A stretch of 64,000 nucleotides of DNA from Paenibacillus polymyxa (lineage in GTDB: Bacteria > Bacillota > Bacilli > Paenibacillales > Paenibacillaceae), in NCBI RefSeq assembly GCF_018614975.1, contig NZ_JAGGNR010000039.1, positions 1 through 64,000 of the forward strand, given 5' to 3'. Numbering within the stretch: the stretch's first letter is position 1; each line of letters opens with the position of its first letter. Under the pieces are notes generated by a model. That model was not told the DNA's origin, searched no databases, and worked only from the letters and a program-made list of their open reading frames with translations. Positions 59,433 to 64,000 of this stretch are shown piece by piece. The translations under genes were made by a program, and so were the position numbers.

Positions 59433-61340
59433 ATGGGACGGGGGCTGCTGAAGCTGTCGGGCATCCGGCCGGTACTCGCGCTGGCCTCAGCGCTGGTGCT
59501 GCTACAGGCGATGACGATCATTATGCAAGCCAAATGGCTGGCACAGGCCATCACGGCATTGTTTGAAGGTTCATCCGTAACGGAGCAGTACCCGGTACTG
59601 CTGCTACTGGCTGCTTTTGCCGCCCGCTACGCCTTAACCTTCTGGTTACAACTCGTGACATCACGATATGCGGACAGGACAGGGACTGATCTGCGTAGAC
59701 AGATGGTGGAGCAGTGGTTCAGACTTGGGCCGCGTTATGCCAAGACGGAGGGCACAGGACATCTGGTTACACTGGCACGTGAGGGAACAGCTCAATACAA
59801 GACGTATCTCGAACTATTCATTCCTCGCATGCTGGGCATAGGATTCACACCCATCGTCATTCTGCTGTATGTGTTCAAGCTGGATCTGATGTCCGGGGTT
59901 ATTCTGATGCTGACACTCCCAATCCTGATCGTGTTCATGATTCTGATTGGTTTGGCTGCGCAGCGCAAGATAGACGGACAATTCAGATCCTACAAAGCGC
60001 TCGCTAACCATTTTGTTGATACCTTGCGTGGGCTGGAGACGCTAAAAACATTGGGACAGAGCAAAACACACGAAGGGTCCATTCTGCGGGTCAGTCAGCG
60101 GTATCGGAAGGCAACGATGTCTACCATGCGCATGGCTTTTCTTTCTTCGTTTGCACTTGATTTCTTCACCATGCTGTCCGTTGCTTCTGTGGCGGTTGGT
60201 CTGGGATTACGTCTGACGGAAGGACATATGCTGCTTGGCCCTGCACTGACGGTACTGATTCTGGCACCCGAATATTTCCTGCCTGTACGTATGCTCGGCG
60301 CCGATTATCATGCCACATTGGACGGCAAGGAAGCCGGAGCGGCCATTAATCAGGTGATTGAACGGGGTAAAGCCGCCGAACAGAAACAGAAAGAAGCTTA
60401 TACAAATGTTGTTGCACATCCGGTTACGACAGAGGACGAAGCTGCATCTACACCATCATTATCTTCGGGTAAAAGGAAAGCCGCTAGTTCGTCTATACGT
60501 GTCGTGTTGAATGATAGAACGGCTGAGGGACATCTTGATCCTGATCTTGTTTGTACTACTTCTGATCTTGATTCTTCCTCTTCCTCAGTGTTCTCCTGGC
60601 ATGAGAATAGCAGATTGGCACTAACGGATGTACAGGTACGACACGATGATGAAGGTCCTTATTCGCTAAAGGATGTCACCTTTCAGATCACGGGTCTTGG
60701 CAAAATTGGTATTATTGGCGCCAGCGGAGCAGGCAAGTCCACGTTGATAGATGTATTGGCTGGTTTCCAGTTGCCTATTTCGGGTCAAGTATTGGCTAAC
60801 GGACAGCCGGTTACACCGGATATGCTCGAATCCTGGCGAAGACAGACGGCATTTATCCCGCAGCATCCGTATATTTTCAGTGGAAGTCTGGCCGATAACG
60901 TTCGTTTCTACATGCCGGAGGCTTCGGATGCGGAAGTGGCCAAGGCCATTAGCGCAGCTGGATTAACCAAGCTACTGTCCTCATTATCCGGTGGGCTGCA
61001 TGAGCCTATTGGGGCTGGCGGCAGACAGCTCAGTGGTGGGCAGGAGCAACGGGTGGCGCTGGCAAGAGCCTTGCTTAGTAAACGGAACATCCTGCTACTT
61101 GATGAACCGACAGCGCATCTGGATGTGGAAACGGAGTATGAACTGAAACAGACGATGCTGCCGCTGTTTGAAGGCAAACTTGTTTTTTTGGCTACCCATC
61201 GTCTGCACTGGATGCCACATATGGATCGGATTATTGTTATGGATGGCGGTACGGTGGCAGAGACAGGAACACATCAAGAATTACTGGCACGACAAGGGGT
61301 ATATTATCAGATGATTCAGGCACAGATGGAGGCGATATAA
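59433..61340 (+). CDS. cydD: CydD, heterodimeric ABC exporter subunit for cytochrome bd assembly
   Basis: A 635-aa exporter half with six helices, then an ABC domain: Walker A GASGAGKST, signature LSGGQEQR and Walker B ILLLDEPTAHLD. CydDC is needed for cytochrome bd maturation and exports cysteine or glutathione in E. coli. Between the two domains (about residues 308-390) lies a polar insert rich in Ser, Ala and Asp (TTEDEAASTPSLSSGKRKAA, DLDSSSSSVF) not usual in CydD. It starts two bases after the cydB stop. Confidence 0.9.
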   Translation: MGRGLLKLSGIRPVLALASALVLLQAMTIIMQAKWLAQAITALFEGSSVTEQYPVLLLLAAFAARYALTFWLQLVTSRYADRTGTDLRRQMVEQWFRLGPRYAKTEGTGHLVTLAREGTAQYKTYLELFIPRMLGIGFTPIVILLYVFKLDLMSGVILMLTLPILIVFMILIGLAAQRKIDGQFRSYKALANHFVDTLRGLETLKTLGQSKTHEGSILRVSQRYRKATMSTMRMAFLSSFALDFFTMLSVASVAVGLGLRLTEGHMLLGPALTVLILAPEYFLPVRMLGADYHATLDGKEAGAAINQVIERGKAAEQKQKEAYTNVVAHPVTTEDEAASTPSLSSGKRKAASSSIRVVLNDRTAEGHLDPDLVCTTSDLDSSSSSVFSWHENSRLALTDVQVRHDDEGPYSLKDVTFQITGLGKIGIIGASGAGKSTLIDVLAGFQLPISGQVLANGQPVTPDMLESWRRQTAFIPQHPYIFSGSLADNVRFYMPEASDAEVAKAISAAGLTKLLSSLSGGLHEPIGAGGRQLSGGQEQRVALARALLSKRNILLLDEPTAHLDVETEYELKQTMLPLFEGKLVFLATHRLHWMPHMDRIIVMDGGTVAETGTHQELLARQGVYYQMIQAQMEAI

Positions 61341-61341
61341 A

Positions 61342-63279
61342 ATGAAGTCCGGATATGAACATATGGAGAACGTCCGTAACCAAAAAGAAAAAAATAGCTG
61401 GATCGCTCCGTATGTGGCACAGTACCGCTGGAGATTCATTGTGGTCATTGCGCTGGGCACATGCGCTGCCTTATGTGCGGTATTGTTGCTGTTTACCTCC
61501 GGATTTCTGATCTCCAAGTCTGCGCTGCGTCCTGAAAATATTCTGATGGTGTATGTACCTATTGTTGGGGTACGTGCATTTGGGATATTCCGCGCCGTGT
61601 TTCGATATATCGAGCGATTGGCAGGACATGATGCGGTACTGCGTGTATTGGCCGATCAACGGGTGAAGTTATATCGCATTCTGGAACCACAGGCCCTGTT
61701 CCTGCGCTCTCGTATGCAGACAGGAGATGTACTCGGAGCACTCGCCGATGATGTGGAGCGGTTGCAAGATATCTATCTGCGCACCGTGTTTCCCGCCGTT
61801 ACCGCGCTTGTGATGTACGGTGCAGCTGTGATTGCTTTTGGCAGTGTGGATCTGGGATTTGCGGTGTGGATGGGCTTGTATATGTTATTTCTCGTTGCCG
61901 TGTTACCTGCGATTTCCCTGAAAGTAACGTGGAAATGGCGTGTGCGGCTGAAAAAGGAAAATAGCAGGTTGTACACCCGTCTGACTGACGGCGTACTTGG
62001 ACTGGGGGATTGGCTTGCAAGTGGACGGGCAGCGGAATTTGTTCAGCAGCAGGAAGAGGAAGAAGAACAGGTCGATGCAGTTCGTCGCAAGTTGCGACGC
62101 TGGACACGCTGGCGTGATCTGATGGCTCAGTGTGTCATTGGCCTGATGGTAGTATCGGTTACGTTATGGGCCGGAAATGCTGCTTCTATCGGGCAATTAC
62201 CTGCCGTGATGATTGCTGCTTTTGTACTGGTGTTATTTCCGCTTACGGAATCACTTCTGCCTGTAGGGGATGCTGTGGAGCATCTTCCACAGTACCGGGA
62301 ATCGCTGGAGCGCTTGAAACAGCTGGAATGGAAAGGGTATCTTCCGGGGCAGAGTGGAGCGGACGATGTTGATGGAACGGGTGACTCGATCTCTGTAGTA
62401 AAAAACGGCAACGTGATGGCTGGACAGCCATCGGAGTCCTTGCCAGTTGTGAATGATATTCTGGACAGACGAATTCGTCTTCGCATTCCACCCAAACTAA
62501 GAGCAGATATCGAGATCAATCACGTTAGTTACCGTTATGCATCGGATGATACCTATGCCGTACAGGATGTATCCCTTCATCTGCCACAAGGCAAACGTCT
62601 AGCTATCCTTGGACGAAGTGGCGGCGGCAAATCAACCTTGTTGAAGCTGATTCAAGGGGCCTTGCTCCCGTCTGCGGGGAACGTTCTGATCAATGATTTG
62701 CCTGTGCAGACCCTGGGCGAAAGTGTGCCTGATGTCATTGCAGTGCTGAATCAGAGCCCACACCTGTTCGATACCACGGTAGCCAATAATTTACGGATTG
62801 GGCGTCCACATGCAACGGATGAGGAGATTCGTCAAGTGGCCGCGCAAGTCGGTTTATCCAGTCTGATCGAATCCTTGCCGCAGCGATATGATACGCCAAT
62901 GCTGGAGACGGGGCTGCGTTTCTCCGGTGGGGAGAGGCAACGAATCGCTCTGGCCCGGGTACTGCTCCGGGAGACACCTGTTGTGATATTTGATGAACCA
63001 ACCGTTGGGCTTGATCCGGTGACAGAACGAGAGTTGATGCGGACCATCCTGGACAGTTTGCAAGGCAAAACCATGATCTGGGTCACCCATCACCTGATTG
63101 GTGCGGAACAGATGGACGAACTTATTTTTATGGAAAATGGAAAGATAGCCATGCAGGGTTCTCACGAACAACTGCTGGCTGGGGAAGAGCGATACCGCCG
63201 TCTCATTGAACTTGATCGGCCGGGGTGGTCTGACTTGCAGACAGTAGAGGGCAAGCTGCCTACTGCCGCTTCCAGATAG
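61342..63279 (+). CDS. cydC: CydC, heterodimeric ABC exporter subunit for cytochrome bd assembly
   Basis: A 645-aa partner of CydD. The membrane domain has RAVFRYIERLAGHDAVLRVL, a CydC hallmark. The ABC domain has Walker A GRSGGGKST, signature FSGGERQR, Walker B VVIFDEPTVGLD and switch VTHHL. A polar inter-domain linker (about residues 335-380) is present but shorter than in CydD. TGGAGG lies about 9 bases before the ATG. It ends the cyd operon. Confidence 0.9.
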   Translation: MKSGYEHMENVRNQKEKNSWIAPYVAQYRWRFIVVIALGTCAALCAVLLLFTSGFLISKSALRPENILMVYVPIVGVRAFGIFRAVFRYIERLAGHDAVLRVLADQRVKLYRILEPQALFLRSRMQTGDVLGALADDVERLQDIYLRTVFPAVTALVMYGAAVIAFGSVDLGFAVWMGLYMLFLVAVLPAISLKVTWKWRVRLKKENSRLYTRLTDGVLGLGDWLASGRAAEFVQQQEEEEEQVDAVRRKLRRWTRWRDLMAQCVIGLMVVSVTLWAGNAASIGQLPAVMIAAFVLVLFPLTESLLPVGDAVEHLPQYRESLERLKQLEWKGYLPGQSGADDVDGTGDSISVVKNGNVMAGQPSESLPVVNDILDRRIRLRIPPKLRADIEINHVSYRYASDDTYAVQDVSLHLPQGKRLAILGRSGGGKSTLLKLIQGALLPSAGNVLINDLPVQTLGESVPDVIAVLNQSPHLFDTTVANNLRIGRPHATDEEIRQVAAQVGLSSLIESLPQRYDTPMLETGLRFSGGERQRIALARVLLRETPVVIFDEPTVGLDPVTERELMRTILDSLQGKTMIWVTHHLIGAEQMDELIFMENGKIAMQGSHEQLLAGEERYRRLIELDRPGWSDLQTVEGKLPTAASR

Positions 63280-63392
63280 CAGGAGTTTTCTCGGTATAAC
63301 CATGATCTCAGAGCAGGACTGTCCGTTCACTCAGCATCGCAAATGGAAGCGAATAGCGTGTCTCAGGTTTATAAAACAAAATAACACAAACA

Positions 63393-63438
63393 AGGGATGT
63401 CCCCTGTCATATTCATGACTTATGGGCATCCCCTTTTT
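63393..63438 (+). terminator. terminator of the cyd operon
   Basis: GGGATGTCC (63394-63402) pairs with GGGCATCCC (63424-63432) with one G-T pair, followed by five T after one C. Confidence 0.8.
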
Positions 63439-63522
63439 GCTTCTTGGTGTGGAGTTTTATGAAAAATCGCTATGTCTATGATGTGAATTGATCTGCAGCA
63501 GCCAGTCCCAAAGACTTAACGC

Positions 63523-64000
63523 TCAGATTTCCTGTGCCAGCAGCATGGCTGTGCCACAGGATTGACGCACAACCAGTTCCGGCTCTACTTTAATGCAACG
63601 ATTATCCATTTGCTTGTTCATCAGATCGAACAGAATCATGGCGGCAAGGCGTCCAATTTTGTCCGTATCCTGCTTGACGGTTGTTAGCGATGGATCGGTA
63701 TAACGGCAGGCTTCGATATCGTCACAACCTGCCACAGCTATATCTTCTGGAATGCGTAACCCCACTTCCTTAAAGGCGCGAATAGCTCCAAAGGCAAGTA
63801 GATCTGTGGCTGCAAACACGGCACGTGGCAGAGTTTTGCAGGCGAGCATTTTCTTGGCCGCTTCGTATCCATCCGCTGCGGCATAATCTTTGCTGTATAC
63901 AACCCACTCGGGCTTTTCATCAAGACTAAACTGATTTAGTGAACGTTTGAAAGCCCTCTCTCTCTGTTGCATCACAAGAGAAGCGCGCTCCAGCCCGATA
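63523..64000 (-). CDS. LacI-family transcriptional regulator, C-terminal part (runs off the window)
   Basis: The frame is open to the window edge, so the start and DNA-binding domain lie beyond 64000. The visible 159 residues are the PBP1-like ligand domain: GYEAAKKMLACKTLPRAVFA, ATDLLAFGAIRAFKEVGLRI and PEDIAVAGCDDIEACRYTDP, then LTTVKQDTDKIGRLAA. This is standard for the LacI/GalR family. It converges with the cyd operon. The target and sugar are unknown. Confidence 0.87.
   Translation of the reverse strand, partial: IGLERASLVMQQRERAFKRSLNQFSLDEKPEWVVYSKDYAAADGYEAAKKMLACKTLPRAVFAATDLLAFGAIRAFKEVGLRIPEDIAVAGCDDIEACRYTDPSLTTVKQDTDKIGRLAAMILFDLMNKQMDNRCIKVEPELVVRQSCGTAMLLAQEI

Noticed and set aside
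1..64000. tRNA, rRNA, CRISPR arrays, prophage or complete insertion sequences
   Set aside because: No cloverleaf-like sequences, spaced direct repeats, integrase/transposase catalytic motifs or phage structural genes were seen; the Rpn proteins are nucleases of a family once mislabelled as transposases.

Overview
The window looks like a chromosomal segment of a mesophilic, mid-GC, spore-forming Gram-positive bacterium of the Paenibacillus type. The evidence is strong purine-rich ribosome binding sites, frequent TTG/GTG starts, many CUT1 sugar ABC transporters with YesM-type sensors, LacI/AraC/PadR regulators, a cydABCD operon with Rex-type operators, and dispersed intergenic palindromic repeats. 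No rRNA, tRNA, CRISPR array, phage or complete insertion sequence was found.

Region 1 (1-10.1 kb) is a beta-mannan/mannobiose utilisation locus. A LacI regulator, a GH130 mannosylglucose phosphorylase and a cellobiose 2-epimerase lie on the minus strand. A sugar-binding lipoprotein, two CUT1 permeases and a second GH130 phosphorylase diverge on the plus strand. Together they would import mannooligosaccharides, shorten them by phosphorolysis, epimerise mannobiose to mannosylglucose and release mannose-1-phosphate and glucose. A decayed GH113 mannanase gene ends the plus-strand unit. Region 2 (10.3-15.8 kb) is a nikABCDE-type ABC operon with a Fur-like box at its start site. Region 3 (16-20 kb) holds a TetR/NAD(P)H-quinone reductase pair sharing an operator, a phosphotransferase, a glycosyltransferase and a small membrane protein.

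Region 4 (19.9-25.1 kb) has an ABC-F ATPase behind a 53-codon leader ORF and an attenuator-like terminator, then a lipoprotein/glutathionylspermidine-synthetase-like/DUF350 operon. Region 5 (25.1-28.9 kb) contains a nucleoside hydrolase, a PadR unit whose membrane partner is broken by an in-frame amber codon, a UPF0303 protein and a signal peptidase II. Region 6 (29.1-38.5 kb) is two CUT1 sugar ABC operons with a YesM/AraC two-component system between them.

Region 7 (38.6-48 kb) has a MATE pump, an AraC regulator, an Rpn-family nuclease with an internal ribosome binding site and start, an OmpR-type two-component system with a lipoprotein, TrhO, a SufR-like regulator and an orphan Rpn C-terminal domain gene. 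Region 8 (48.3-55 kb) has a TrpXYZ-like ABC operon, an OmpR-wHTH/helical-repeat regulator and an MFS transporter. Region 9 (54.3-63.3 kb) has a glycosyltransferase/methyltransferase operon on the minus strand and cydABCD on the plus strand. The window ends inside another LacI-type regulator.

Most of this is ordinary accessory metabolism. The most unusual signals are the Rpn gene with a nested C-terminal ORF plus an orphan copy of that domain, the ABC-F leader/attenuator, the leaderless TetR promoter with shared operator, the nonsense-interrupted PadR partner, and dispersed palindromic repeats that flank the mannan transporter in inverted orientation.
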